A stretch of 64,000 nucleotides of DNA from Pleurotus djamor (Eukaryota; Basidiomycota; Agaricomycetes; Agaricales; Pleurotaceae): positions 1-64,000 of the forward strand of contig JAPEVF010000132.1 of the NCBI GenBank assembly GCA_029747585.1. The letters are read 5' to 3'. Below, piece by piece: positions 45,598-57,461 of the stretch (position 1 is the stretch's first letter; the number at the start of each line of letters is the position of its first letter). The notes below the pieces were generated by a model. That model did no database searches, was not told the DNA's origin, and was given only the letters and a program-made list of their open reading frames with translations. A program made the position numbers and the translations under genes.

Positions 45598-48500
45598 CAA
45601 GCCCCACGCAATGCTCCCGCTTTCACCTTCCCACCGCCAACTGGACGTTTGAGTTTGTTAGCTCCTAGACATATTTCCATCAGCGTATAGACGGTCATAT
45701 AGTAGTGGACTGCCTACCGCTTTCGACCACAAACGTCGCGGAGGCAAACCCATCCAAATTAGGATTACCTAGCGGCTCAGTGGTATCTTTGTTGTGTCGA
45801 ATATGGATAGAACGCTTACTGATATTCCTCATCGCGAAGTATGTTGCCGTAGCGGTTTTAGTATCGAGAGTTAAGGTAAAGAAACCTCTAAAGAAACCTT
45901 CACTCCATTGTAAATCTGGGTTGATGTCGACCAGACTCTTGGAAAGTGCGTCTGCACTTGTTTGATTGATACTCCCAAAGGCGGACTCGGAGGTTACGGC
46001 AGTTCCAGCAAATTCGACACCAATTGCCCCGGCACCCGTCACTGAGTTGTACGTAGTGGTATCATTGGGATCTACAGTCGAAAGGTTGTTCAGCACATAT
46101 CATATCATCATATTCACAACTCACGAGCCAAGTCGGAGACCCAGTTGGCATGACTATCCCCTGCGAGAATTATGGTATTATCGATTTTCTTGCTGTAAAG
46201 GTGATCGAGAATGCGATTTCGGTTTGCTTTGTAACCGTCCCAGGCATCCTACCACTAAATGTCAAGCTTCATGTCTTGGATGACGACTCGCCGGCATTCA
46301 CGTACCACGTCAACTACGAGATATGTTCAGTGGGCTTCCAACACAGAATATAGGGGTGGCCTCTTACAGAATGTCCCGAAGAGAATTTGAGAAAAGACAA
46401 TCTGCTGTCTATTCAAGTGGCGGGAGTGTGAGGCGGTCGTAATGAAAGGACAAAAGGACAAGTCACCAACCCTACAACGCGCCACACCGCGCCGCGAGCT
46501 TTTGATGCATCAATCGTCTTGAGAAACCCTATGAGGAGCAGTAGCAACTCAATTTTCACCCGAGTTGGCAGGGAGATGAGCAGACAAACATTTCTCCTGG
46601 TCGGGACCCATCAGTGATCGATTCTGGACACCAGAAATCGATTCGATGACTGTGGATCAAAATTTAGTAACGTATTTTTGTCGAGAGCACCAGCTTGAAT
46701 CCTACAGTCTAGGAGGGATGATAGGAGAACTTCAGCGGAACGATGTCGACAGAGACAATGCGTAACTGACGGGTGTTGTAATAGACCTAGAAAGATTGAT
46801 CATTAGCTACGACGATCTTACCCCAATTTGACAGGAGACTCACGTCCGTTATATCTCGGTTGTAGATGCGCGTGTCCAGCATGGTCAGATCCTCAAATGA
46901 AACGAATGAAACCGATGGACAACTAGGTGATCAACGGGGCAACTTACCAGCAACTTGCCAATTTGGAAGTTCCTCCATATACGAAGCTGATTATTGGGGT
47001 CGACCTGTCTGATGGGCATCCATTCGTGGTAGGCCCTCACAGCGGCTAGCTTGCGGTCTGTGAAACACGCTCCGGATGGGGAGAACGAACAGCCAACCGC
47101 GGTGTCGTTAGAGTCTGCAGTTCCTGCCTTCCAGACTTGATCTGCAATCTATGCACAGCTTCAGATATGAGATGATCGTCAAGGGGAAACGCATACTTCA
47201 TGGTCGTCCTAGGGACGATTTGAAGTTCAGCGATAGAAAAGTATTGATAGGACAAAGAACGTCGTACCCTACAGGGTATGAATGAGTGGAATTTCGAACG
47301 AAGATCGCGGATGAAAAAACCAACCAAACAGTAATCCAAGGGGCATGCTGGTGAGCAAATGAAAGACTAACGTCAGTGCGGTATTGATTCAGTCGCAGAC
47401 GGTAATCGTGGATGGTAGCAGTTTCTCGACCAAGGGTGGCTCTGCCGATGGGAGCCCTGGAAGCATGGCTGATTTTAGAAGTAGAAGGAACGTGAAAATG
47501 ATGCACTCTACCCATTGCCTAGGTCTTCGTATATCTGTGTGAGCGACGTTCAGTGACATTCCGAGGGAGGTAGTGTGAGGGGGGCATACATAGTCACCGA
47601 GGTGTACGAATAGCTCAGCACTAGTGTTATGAGCCGCCACGCCGTACGCATTGAAGTATCCTGGGGTTCCATATAATGAGCAACGGCTATCCATCCTCAG
47701 TGTGCGGCCAATGGAGGCATACCGTTCTGGAAATGAGAACAAGAAAACACTGCAAGAGTAAGAGGTTTCCCGCCATTGACCTCGTGCGCAGGTGCTAGAA
47801 GACTTCCGTGAGACTTTCCTGCGATATGANCTCATCGAAACTTACTATGCGGGCTGGGAAGCGTCCTCGTGGCTCCGATAGGACTCACACTCTTAGGATT
47901 AGTGCAATCTGAGAACTGGAAGAAGTACTTGGTATCAGGGCGGAGCTTTTTGGCTTCGACTTTCACGGTGAAGTCAACATCATATGATGTAAACGCCTCT
48001 CCAGAGTCAACAGGCCGGCCAGCCAAAGTCGGAGACGTCGAGATTTTGAAGGCAAGGCAAACAGGGATGCTTTGATCAGGGGTATTAGGGGCAGTCGAGA
48101 CGGGAACGGCTCTGGTCCAAAGGAGCACGGAAGTGTCGAACGGATCACCCTGTGTATNTTTAGCATCGATATTTTTGTGAGGGGTATATATAGTAGGGCG
48201 TACACTTGCAACTGGAGAAGGGCGAGAGTCAGATCAATGACGATGGAACACTTGACACATCGCTCACCAGAGTGAGTGAAATTTACGCCCCCGTTCCAGA
48301 GGAACGGACTCTATGAGACAGATGAAAGATTCAGCGCGAAGTCAAAGAAAAGGTGGAAAACGTACATTGCTAAAGTCACTCCCATAAAATGTGGGGTAAT
48401 GTTCGTCCGCAAAAGGTGCCGCATCCACGGTCTGACGCTTCACCACCATTAGGTGTCGGGCCTNGATCGACCTGGTGTTGTGTGAAAGCTACACAGAAGA

Positions 48501-48660
48501 TATAAAATGTAGGTTATCCCAAGGACACATAAGTGGGAGGACCCGGACTCACATCGGGCCTATTTATAAATGGTGAGCGATAGGCAAGATTCCTGTCCAG
48601 AAGCTCAGTAGCAAAGGCGGAACCTATGCATACCGCGAAAACAAGTGTGACTGAGAGCAT
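45598..48660 (-). CDS. PhoD-like secreted phosphatase
   Basis: A gene of more than ten exons with a signal peptide (MLSVTLVFAVCIGSAFATEL). The PhoD N-terminal domain shows MLLWTRAVPVSTAPNTPDQS and LRPDTKYFFQFSDCTNP; the metallophosphatase core shows YFNAYGVAAHNTSAELFVHL with GDY, YDYRLRLNQYR-like sequence, WMPIRQVDPNNQLRIWRNFQ, LTMLDTRIYNRDITDVYYN, DAWDGYKANRNRILDHLYS and TIILAGDSHANWVSDLA, where the Asp, His and Asn of GDSHANW are metal ligands. C-terminal part SEGFFRGFFTLTLDTKTATA and a final small exon ANKLKRPVGGGKVKAGALRG (stop 45598). PhoD enzymes hydrolyse phosphodiesters and phosphomonoesters outside the cell using Fe/Ca. Introns near 46330-46900 are only roughly placed. Confidence 0.85.
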
Positions 48661-49718
48661 GATAGCTACCCGAGGAGCTCAGACGACTCCAAAGCAGCGC
48701 GGTATATGAGTCTCTTCAAAACACGCACGTTCGTTAGTTGTGGGACGAGCGGAAGGTTGGAANGAATTCTCGACCACGCGCGACGATGTCTGGTGGTGTC
48801 ATGCGTGAGAGTTGGCGTTGAACTGAAAAAATGTCGGACAAGCNACGAGGCCAGCGAGCTCGGAAGGGAAANAACGTCATAGCCTACGCGGGAGATGNAT
48901 CAGTATAGAAAGTGAAACTTTCAGAATTTGAAAGCCAAAATAAAATCATGATTATTGCTGTGACTTGGGATCACTTCCAAGTTGACTCCATCGATCGTAG
49001 TCCAGCGCGTTGACGGTGTATGGTGTNCTTTCCCATGTCTATTTAACATTGGTCATTAGCGTTACCGAACCAACACGATAAGTTTAAGAATAACCTAAAG
49101 AAAGCACCAATGTTCTCATCGGCGGACGTCGAAGGCATAAAAGGGGATAGAGGAGGAGGCCAGGAGGCAGAACCAGGGGTATTCGGGACATGCAAAAGAA
49201 GCTTCGAGTACATGCAGCAACTACAAAAGATGGAAGGGCTGATAAGATAGGTAAAAGTGTTACATTATAGANAGATGTTTGCCTCACATACTACTCCATT
49301 GGCTCGCACGAACCTTGCATCAGCCGGAGTCCCCACAGAGGCACGCATTGATACCACTCATGCGAAAAAAATGGATATAGCGCCCATCGGTATTCGTGGT
49401 GGTACTTCAAGGATTTCATCGCAGGCGNTGCGTAGCAGCGCAACCCCACTCTATCCTATCCGTGGCCAACCAGGATCGGCTTCATCNCCAGGAGGAAGTT
49501 TGCCCAAGGCAGCCTCGAGTGAAACCGATCCGTGAGGCAATCGCGTTCTTGTAGAAATCGAGCCGCAAGGGGTCCCTTGCGTAAGGACTCAGGAGATACA
49601 CCATATACACGGAAGCAAATCATTCATACAATGGCCGATTAAACGGGAGCACAGGAGGTCAGAGTCCGGAGGGAACTTAAATAAAAACTGGATGCCGGAC
49701 AGATGGAAGGCACCAATG
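48661..49718. other. Intergenic region
   Basis: About 1.06 kb between the PhoD-like start and the 3' end of the FYRN/FYRC gene. Several Ns and short frames (for example 49257-49535 plus) but no domain, splice pattern or repeat. Presumed PhoD promoter and 3' UTR of the neighbour. Confidence 0.5.
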
Positions 49719-52495
49719 TCATTGTTGCCCAATGTTGCCGTTGCTCTGTGGAGCAGGATAGCCGTTCACCACTGGGAACGGGGGTATTGACGGCGGCGGA
49801 GGGTTTAGCGTCGGGACATATTGGGGTTGTGGGTGGGTGGGCGAGTCTGCAGGAAGAGTGGAAGAAGGGGCGTGCACAGCCTCTGGTTGATCATGTCCCG
49901 ACGCTTTCCGTTTGCCCCGCGAGGTCGTCGTAGGGGACGGGGAGGGCCCGTTACTGCTGCCTCGGTCAGTTTCTGAAGACGTTCCCGAAGCGTGCGCAGC
50001 TTCTTGAATGACATGAGGCGGGTAGTACGATCTAGGGGACTCAGTGGTCGGAGTGTTAGATGGGCCCGCTTGCTTCAATCGTTCCTGCGCAGATGGGTAA
50101 TAAGGACCAATGGGATGCGCAGCGTCGTAGTCCTCGGGGAGGGCAGGAATAACAGCCGCATGTCGACCTCCCAAAGGCCTAAGGAAGCGTCATCAGACGA
50201 AGGGGATCAAGGAGGTTAAGTTACACTCACCCTCCTTCCACGAAATTTTGCCAGACATAATCTCGCAGCCTGTTGGCGTTTGGGAGTTCCTGTATCAGAT
50301 GCTTGATAGTATTCTGTCCGAGACCGAAAAAATCGGGACCGGACACTGAATTTGAATGCTGGCGATTACGGATGGCGTTGGCTTGCTTTACGATACTAGA
50401 CCAAGCTCCCGTCGCAGTTCCAGCAATCACAGGCCGATCAGCGGTGTCGGAGGGTACAATTTGGAATTTCGGACCATCACCGCCATCCAAAATGGTGCAA
50501 TGATAAACGACTTCGCGGTTAGGATCAATAGTTGAGAGGTACCGTCTATGCGATTAAGTTGAGAAACGGTCGGTGGGACGTAATAACGGGGAAGTACTTA
50601 CCGTGTCACCTCATACCCTACGGGAAATATATATCGTTCAGTATGGAAATGCTCACGCATGCAAACTTCTCCCAAGGAGATCACCGTCATAATCCCGACG
50701 TTGAGTGGTAGCATGGGTTTCCCAGATTTATCGCGGGGGACCATAGGTATGCTGAAGCTCTTCGTCGTAACTGTGTGAGCTTTTAGCCGCTTAGGCTTGT
50801 TTTGTCGGGGCGGTTCTTGTGGGCGTGGGGGTGGAGGTTGCGGTGGTTGGGCGTTTGCTGGGACAAGGCCCGATGGTGGTGTAAACATACCAGGGGGCAT
50901 TTGAAAGGGGAAAGGGTAGTATAAACCGGGGTATGGTAACGTTGGGGATATTGAGGCAGCGGACGAAGGCGTAGTTGGAACGGCACTTAGTGGGCTCATG
51001 GCGCCGTATAGGAGAGAATACGGGTTGATAGCTGATGAAGGCGTTTGTGAGGAGGGGTTGGATGTCGGGGTAGATGTGGATGGCGTAACGGTAGATTGGC
51101 TTGTGGAATCCGGGGGACCCGATTTGTCTGAAGATGAACTTTGAGCGACTTTGGACTCAGTAGAGGTAGTGTCCGTGAACCCCATACCGATAACATTCTT
51201 CAGGCCCGTGGTGTCCATCAGGGCAGGATCTATCTGCATGTTCAACCCCGGCGAAGATAATAATGCAGCCAGAGTCTGACCGGGAGGCGGCGGGAGGGCG
51301 GTAGTGCCAAGTGTCAATAATCCTTTCAGAGGATTAGACGAGAGTACAGCAGAGGTTCTGCTAGCGTCTGAATCTTGTTGTTTACTTCCTCCAGGGGGCG
51401 TCAGATCAGTTGGGGCGGCTGTTGAAGCATTTAAAGTCGATGACGACTCTCCGTCTAAGCCAGACCGGTTATGGATGCCACAAAGATGAATCGACGCTGC
51501 TCACTTGAGTGTGTGTTAGGAGGAATAGGTGAGGTAGGAGCAGCTGGACGACGTGAGCGAGAAGATGCTGGTGATGGACTGGAAGTTTGTGGGCTGGATT
51601 TAGATGTGATTCTGGAGCTTCTTCGAGTTCGTGGGGTGCTTTGCCTGGCACTCGTTGAAGGTACCTCAGTACCATCTGTACGGAAATTGTAAGTAGGCGG
51701 CTTACGTATCGAAAAGGAGAGAGAATAAGATTGAACAGGCTTACTTGTGGGACTATCGATTTTAGAGCTGAGCACCGACTCTTGGGCATTTGCAAGAGAG
51801 GTGATCCCATTGGTATTCGTAGAAATATTAGCCTCGATTGAGGCATTCGCTGTTCCAGTTCCATTGGTCGGTGATCCCTCCCCAGCGTCCCTTACAGCAG
51901 CACCTGCATGTGTGGATGAATCTGCACAAGGGGTAGAGGGCGACACGAATGATGTTGTGGATGACGGGGCGAAGCCAAGTGGTATTACAAAGCCTGGCTG
52001 GTTTTCCAGTTCCAATATTCGGTCTTGAATGATGCTAGAAAGATAGATGGTGAATGACGATGTATTGAGTTGAACCACGCGTCCTACCTGCGTTCCTCGC
52101 GCATTCTGACATTGCGTTCATCTGATCGGTCCCCTCCCATAGCTGTTTCCTTAGGTTTCTGATATCAATAATCCTATTTTGGTTAGGAACACTTGCAGAA
52201 CAATCCCTCTGGCATATACGATGTTGCAGCGCGCCTCGAAGCTAGTAAAGCCATGCAAGTATCCGCGAACAAAGATAGCCAAAGGGAGAGAAGTGTGCAA
52301 GGTATGTTGACTCACCTCCTCCAGTTCTGCAAAGCGGCGCTTCAAGGCCGCATACCTGCTGAGCGCGTCTTGGGTCCCCACCGAGTCGGTATTGATATCG
52401 GCATGGGATGAAGTCACAGGCGAAGATGTGGATGGTATAGGATATGTTTGAAGACTAGAGGTCATATCATTGACCTTGTCTTGAGAAAGGCCCAT
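49719..52495 (-). CDS. FYRN/FYRC-domain chromatin protein
   Basis: Multi-exon. Start ATG 52495 (MGLSQDKVNDMTSSLQTYPI), then a short coiled segment DALSRYAALKRRFAELEE and, after introns, NLRKQLWEGTDQMNAMSECA and SIIQDRILELENQPG. A long Ser/Thr/Pro-rich region follows. The FYRN domain reads KRLKAHTVTTKSFSIPMVP, LNVGIMTVISLGEVCMREHF and HTERYIFPVGYEVTR; after an intron the FYRC domain reads YLSTIDPNREVVYHCTILDG and GPDFFGLGQNTIKHLIQELP, NANRLRDYVW. A Pro-rich tail ends QSNGNIGQQ at 49719. Paired FYRN/FYRC without SET or PHD domains is the TBRG1-type arrangement, found in chromatin complexes. Its start is 70 bp downstream of the 3' end of the alpha/beta hydrolase gene. Confidence 0.85.
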
Positions 52496-52565
52496 CTCCG
52501 AGGGCGGTAGTGAGCAAAGACCGCGAAATCGTGTGGGGGACGTTGAGGACGTCGAAGAAGAAGGC

Positions 52566-53891
52566 TCAAGTGAAAGTAAACGTGACTGGCAGGCAATATC
52601 TGAAAGGAAGCCTTGAGATCCAAGCACGACCAAATAAACGCCCCCTTACAAGAAATTCTAGTACTGGGGCGAACACATTGGCTCCATATAGGGTTTCTGC
52701 ATCAGATACATAGTCAAAGGAATGTTCAGCCTCCGGCACCACCATCATCTGCGCCGATGCGCCTGCGTTCTGGAGTAATCCGCACAGGTGTTTTGATTCA
52801 GATACAGGGACAGCCGTGTCTTTCTCGCCGTGACACAGGATGGTTGGAGGCCAATCCTTCGTCACGTTGAACTGCGGGAAAAGGCCGTGATGGGGTGTCG
52901 GTATAAGTTCGCGCATCTGATCCATGACGCTAGATGGATCCCAAGCCTCATCCGCCGCAAGCAAAACCGAATCCAACTTGCCTCGTAATTTTTCACTCAA
53001 GCTGGGTTCGTGCTCCCCCGTCCAGTAGTCCAGCCAAATTCCTAGCTGCAAGTAGAGCCTTGGAAGGAGCATCCTAGGATTTGCGGGAAATCCAGGAATG
53101 GTCCAAGTACTGTCATGATAAGACAACGGCGACTCGTGTGTCTCATCTAGCTTTGATGATTGAGGATAGAGGTACTTCAAATAATCGGATGGGTCTAGTA
53201 TCTCCCTCCCTCTAAAGAACCGGTGCGTTTTGACAGTGAGATAATGGGGTATCTGGAGCACAATACGACGCACGTCTAGTGGTAAGAGATCGGGTGGATA
53301 CTGAAGGACACGTACCAAGAAATCACCTCCCATTCCATACATGGAGAGCACGGCAGCGGGTCGTGGTGCTGCATGGATAGCAGCCATATATGCACACAGA
53401 CCACCCGAGCTAGATCCTGAAACAGCAATTGCGTCGGCGCGGATGGAGAATCCGTACTGTTCATGAGCTTGGGACACAACTTTCAAGATTTCGTCCAAGC
53501 CCCCCGTAGTCACGAACTTGAATAGATCTCGGATATCCTGGATGACCTGGTGCCCAGTTGCTGGTGGCATCAAAGAATAATCAGTCGAAATGAAGACGAA
53601 GCCAGCATTGTTAATGCCTTCTAGTGTTTCAAGGCTGATCATCAGTCCAAGCCCTGAATGGAATAGATGGCTGAACCACAAACTTTGCAACCACGAAGGA
53701 AACCAACTGGTCCTGTCCCCAACCGTCATACCGCCCCCATGAAAGTAAATCAGTACAGGAAGCGGTTTATTCGCCAATCTCAAGCTCCTTTCTGAGGTCG
53801 TTGAAGGGGGATACACGTCCAGGAGCATAGGATATGAGGGTCGTCCTTTCCATGCAATGGATATATGGTCATCATGATAATGCCAAGTCAT
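52566..53891 (-). CDS. Alpha/beta hydrolase (HSL-type esterase/lipase)
   Basis: Intronless, 441 residues from ATG 53891 (MTWHYHDDHISIAWKGRPSY). A longer open frame to 54008 has no ATG. The oxyanion motif YFHGGGMTVGDRTSW lies at about 51, the nucleophile region AIAVSGSSSGGLCAYMAA at about 160, the acid HGEKDTAVPVSESKH at about 382 and the histidine VPEAEHSFDYVSD at about 408. These give a complete Ser-Asp-His triad of the hormone-sensitive-lipase (alpha/beta hydrolase 3) family. No signal peptide, so probably a cytosolic carboxylesterase of unknown substrate. It shares a 135-bp divergent promoter with ORC6 and ends 70 bp before the FYRN/FYRC gene. Confidence 0.85.
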   Translation of the reverse strand: MTWHYHDDHISIAWKGRPSYPMLLDVYPPSTTSERSLRLANKPLPVLIYFHGGGMTVGDRTSWFPSWLQSLWFSHLFHSGLGLMISLETLEGINNAGFVFISTDYSLMPPATGHQVIQDIRDLFKFVTTGGLDEILKVVSQAHEQYGFSIRADAIAVSGSSSGGLCAYMAAIHAAPRPAAVLSMYGMGGDFLVRVLQYPPDLLPLDVRRIVLQIPHYLTVKTHRFFRGREILDPSDYLKYLYPQSSKLDETHESPLSYHDSTWTIPGFPANPRMLLPRLYLQLGIWLDYWTGEHEPSLSEKLRGKLDSVLLAADEAWDPSSVMDQMRELIPTPHHGLFPQFNVTKDWPPTILCHGEKDTAVPVSESKHLCGLLQNAGASAQMMVVPEAEHSFDYVSDAETLYGANVFAPVLEFLVRGRLFGRAWISRLPFRYCLPVTFTFT

Positions 53892-54026
53892 TTCCTGTAG
53901 TGAATGTGCGCGATTCGAGGAGGTAGCGGTTGTGGCGTCGGTGGTCAGGTTTCTCGCGTGGCCAAAGTACAACCTCCGACTCCGCGTGAGGCCTGACCTT
54001 GTCCTCAACCATCCAGTACGCCGACG
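53892..54026. promoter_or_regulatory. Divergent promoter, esterase / ORC6
   Basis: 135 bp between the start codons of two divergent genes; no TATA box seen. Part of it is open in the esterase frame but lacks a start codon. Confidence 0.45.
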
Positions 54027-55380
54027 ATGTCAACCTTCGAAACTCGACGCCTTCGCGAACTATGCTCCAAGCAAGAGACGCTTACTCAGGCGACGGTACT
54101 TCTGTCCTTGGCGCGTCTGAAAACAGCATCGGGATCAGGATATGAGTTAGGATCTCTTTCTGGAGGACTAGCTCCCATCTGTGCCTATATTGCGTCAAAA
54201 AGGTCCGCACCATTATACTGAATGCACAGTCGTCAATTTGGCTGAATTTCTTCCAGGTTGAATAACAACGATGTAGCTCAAAGGAGTGCTCAAGTGGCGT
54301 CGTGTTTGAGGCCACAGGACTTCGACAAAGCGCTCAATATTGTCGAATCTGCTATAAGCGCACCTAAGCCTGCTGCTGCTAGGACTAGGAAGTCTACTGG
54401 GGTGACTTATCAAAGCCTTTTCCGTACGCGAAACATCTCCGAATCGCCTACTATGGTTAGGATGATGCATGAAGCTGAAGAGATCGTGTTTCAAGAGGCT
54501 GCTGACGCTCCAAAGCGCGAAGTTATGTGCATTGTGTGGTTTTGGACCTGCAAAGTGATAAAGGTAGGGAGCTCTCCCGCGAGGATCTCGTCGANACTGA
54601 TTGCTCGACAGGTACCTCATTTTCTCAGCCCCGAGCAATTTCAGGAAGAATATGAAATCCCCGTGAATGACCATAACTTCATCGTGAAGATACTTCAGAA
54701 GAAATGTANTGAGCAGAAGGAAGCATTGAAGGTCGAATGGGAAGCGATGAAAGAGGCAGCATCTCGCAAGCCACCTCCCTCGCCAGTGAAANTGACATCC
54801 TCNCCTGTCAAATCTCCTACNAAGTCTCCTACTAAGCGCGTAATACGAGAACTCCCCACCAGGGATCCACAGAAACGTCACACCGAACTCTATCCACCCA
54901 CCCAACCCACCGAAGCACCATCTCCTACNAAACGACGGAAANTAGAACCCGTNNTANTNGTNGCNNAAGGNCCTNNTCAAGCNGGNCCTTCNCANCAANG
55001 CCCAGCNAANANCCACCNCTGTACCTTCNTCNTCTCNNCNCCNNNCCCANCNNNCNCCNNTTCCTGAAGTATCCATCGANGTCCCCATNACTCCACGTCG
55101 TCCGCGTATTGCCNCTACCCAANGCACACCGAAATCGACCCGTCGCACCCAAGATANACCTAAATCGAAACCCGACGATGACGAGCAAGTCTCTGACAAC
55201 CCTGANGAGGACGCGCCGCCCNAGACCCTNGTNTCACGGCGCTTTCGTCCGGTCTTCCTTGACCACAAACAGTGGTACCGTCCGGATCCTCGACTCCACA
55301 AGATATGGAGGACTGCGGANGCACTCAAAGACCGGATGCTTGGACAATTTCCACATCCATTTGAACAATACAAAGCGTAG
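54027..55380 (+). CDS. ORC6: Origin recognition complex subunit 6
   Basis: Three recognisable exons and an N-rich stretch. MSTFETRRLRELCSKQETLT to LAPICAYIASK joins over a 53-nt intron to RLNNNDVAQRSAQVASCLRP and DFDKALNIVESAI, a TFIIB/cyclin-like fold typical of Orc6. Next EEIVFQEAADAPKREVMCIV, FWTCKVIK, an intron, and VPHFLSPEQFQEEYEIPVND. A Pro/Ser/Lys-rich linker carries many Ns (about 54790-55100); the C-terminal region FRPVFLDHKQWYRPDPRLHK to FPHPFEQYKA (stop 55378-55380) is the conserved Orc6 tail that contacts other subunits. ORC binds replication origins and loads MCM helicases. Tail-to-tail with the lipase gene, 51 bp apart. The linker cannot be read because of the Ns. Confidence 0.85.
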
Positions 55381-55431
55381 AGAATCAACTACTNANTCCC
55401 TTCTCGCAGCAATAGCCTGGNCTNCNTTCNA

Positions 55432-57035
55432 TCAAGGCTTCTTGCTCTTCGTAGATTTGCCAGATTTGCTGGATGGCCTGGATTTGGGGATCGACACCGA
55501 GGGTTGCTTCTTGAGGGGNNCGGTCGGGAGTCCCTTGTCTGGGGAACTGTTGTAATTATGATATGGCTCAGGACTGCACCACTGCTGGCCATTCTTCGTC
55601 GCTGGGATAAGATTTAGTCGGGATGCCTCTAGCACCGCTGTAATAGGCTTACGAATGCCAAAGAGGACACTATGCTCCGAAACATGAAGTGGGCTTGGTC
55701 CGGCTGTGGAAAATCAATCAAAAAACGAACATTCAGCTTCGTTGTGGTAACATACTGGGATCGTCGCAATTCTTGTCAGTGGATTCGTCCTTGTCTTCGC
55801 CGTTTGCGCATGCGTAAACATTCTTGTACTCGGCTAAGAAACACCCACAGCGTCAGCGTTGCGTGAGGCATTGGAGAGAATGGAGCTCACCAGGCTCCTT
55901 NGATAGCCAGTATTCAGGGCCGCTACACGAGTAGTCAGAACATNGGTGTCTCAGACCTTGGAAGCCAAGTCTTCAACTCACAAGTGACGATAACCAAGCA
56001 TCAGAGGGGGTATCACAGCAACGGGATCTANAATGATTACAAACCNTTAGGGNAGGATGNGATGGCGGAAGCAGAGATTTTCACCTTTCTGGTTGACACC
56101 TTTCGAGCGAAACGTTAGNTGCAAAAANAAGTCAAAAAGTAGTAGTTACCTCTGAAGATNTTCTGCGTTCCGATCAGTTTCTGGATGTGTAGNGCGAAGG
56201 TCAGGTCGCCNACGCGGGGTTGTCCTGATTGGATTTCAGGCATCAGCTATAAGTGAGNTTGACTGNGANNTGATAACAGCGAACCGTATGTGAACAAGCG
56301 TAAGGCCAACTTNGGATANTTNGTCTTNATNTCCAAAGCAGCGAGGGAGGCCAAAGCNCCGCCNAGTGAGTGNCCTNTANGNCATTNTCAGGGTTATGAN
56401 GGAGATGTCATGGGTACAAAAGCTTACCAGTCACGACGATTGGGTATGANGGCTTNGACTTGACCTCCGAGGCCAACGTGCTCATGACCTTCTTCTCAAC
56501 AAGGAGCCAAGCGTTGTGGAATCCTTTGTGACCTTTGAAGCCGTTCGCATTAGACACCTCGGGCAAGTCTATCGTAATTTGCGGGATGTTGAGATCTACG
56601 CAGGGTCAGCNNATGGGGCTGAGGANAAGTGTNAATGACTTCATAGAAGTCTGTANNNCGCACCAACCAAAACATCTTCGATTTTGGATGGTTCCGTGCC
56701 ACGGAAGGAAAGGATGTACTCCTTCTTGATATCATCACGAGCTAGGTATGCTTGCGTAGAACCGTTGCTGAACTAGAGGAATGNCGTGTGGCATTAGTTN
56801 CGTGTGGAANGGCAGNGAGNGNATTNTGACTNACTCTTGAAACGACGGTGGTATTCAAGGGTCTATTGCATTCATAGTTGTCCCTGTACGCGGTGATGGC
56901 GAACTTTGCATAGTACTGGAGNTCAGCAAAGGTTTTGCTCGAAATCTTCGTCGGCTTCCCCTTGAGGTATTCGGGTGCCGCGAANGCAGGCGCAACGAGN
57001 AGCGCGAANGTGAACAGCAAGTGCACCAACTGCAT
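55432..57035 (-). CDS. Secreted class-3 lipase
   Basis: Multi-exon gene with many Ns. Signal peptide at the start (MQLVHLLF.FA.LVAP.FAA, ATG 57035), then KISSKTFAELQYYAKFAITA-like and YRDNYECNRPLNTTVVSR. IPQITIDLPEVSNANGFKG, HKGFHNAWLLVEKKVMSTLA and YPIVVT/GHSLGGALASLAAL (intron between T and G) place the nucleophilic serine; GQPRVGDLTFALHIQKLIGT follows. Later exons give CSGPEYWLSKEPG, EYKNVYACANGEDKDESTDK and SPLHVSEHSVLFGI, with the catalytic His, and a Lys/Ser/Pro-rich tail to 55432. This is the Rhizomucor-miehei-type triacylglycerol lipase fold. The tail after LFGI could alternatively lie in an unspliced intron. Secreted lipid degradation is the likely role. Confidence 0.8.
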
Positions 57036-57461
57036 CTTGAAATTAACCAGGCTACCGNGTTCACGAGGTTAACCTAACGNCCNAGGTCAGTTTCCNATCT
57101 CCANTCGAAGNCAAGCACATACCTAGTACAGACGTTGCCCCAAAAGACAACGAAGTGTCCACAGTCAATNCCGTCGCCATTTTATTGGAAGTTAGCNTAG
57201 CTTGGACGTTGCAAATGTTGCCTGAACTACGGTNAAATAACCTGTTAAATGCAAACGAACTTTCGATCCTAAAAGGAATCAGCTAGAGGCCAGTATCGAG
57301 GTTGTGGTCACGCGAGTCCCAANTTAGCCTAGTCTTATTAGTCTAGAATGTATAAGCTTAAGGTGGTAANGTTGNCCAGGCCAATGGGATCTACTCTGAN
57401 ATACTAAGCATGAGACAGAATAGTAAGAGCAGAGCAGAGAATATGGGGTTCCAGAAATCTG
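57036..57461. other. Intergenic region
   Basis: About 425 bases with many Ns between the lipase start and the AVL9 3' end, both on the minus strand. No coding pattern or repeat seen; presumed lipase promoter. Confidence 0.5.

Noticed and set aside
49257..49535. Plus-strand frame of 92 codons in the 48.7-49.7 kb gap
   Set aside because: Contains Ns, has no recognisable domain and no support from splice signals or a paralogue.
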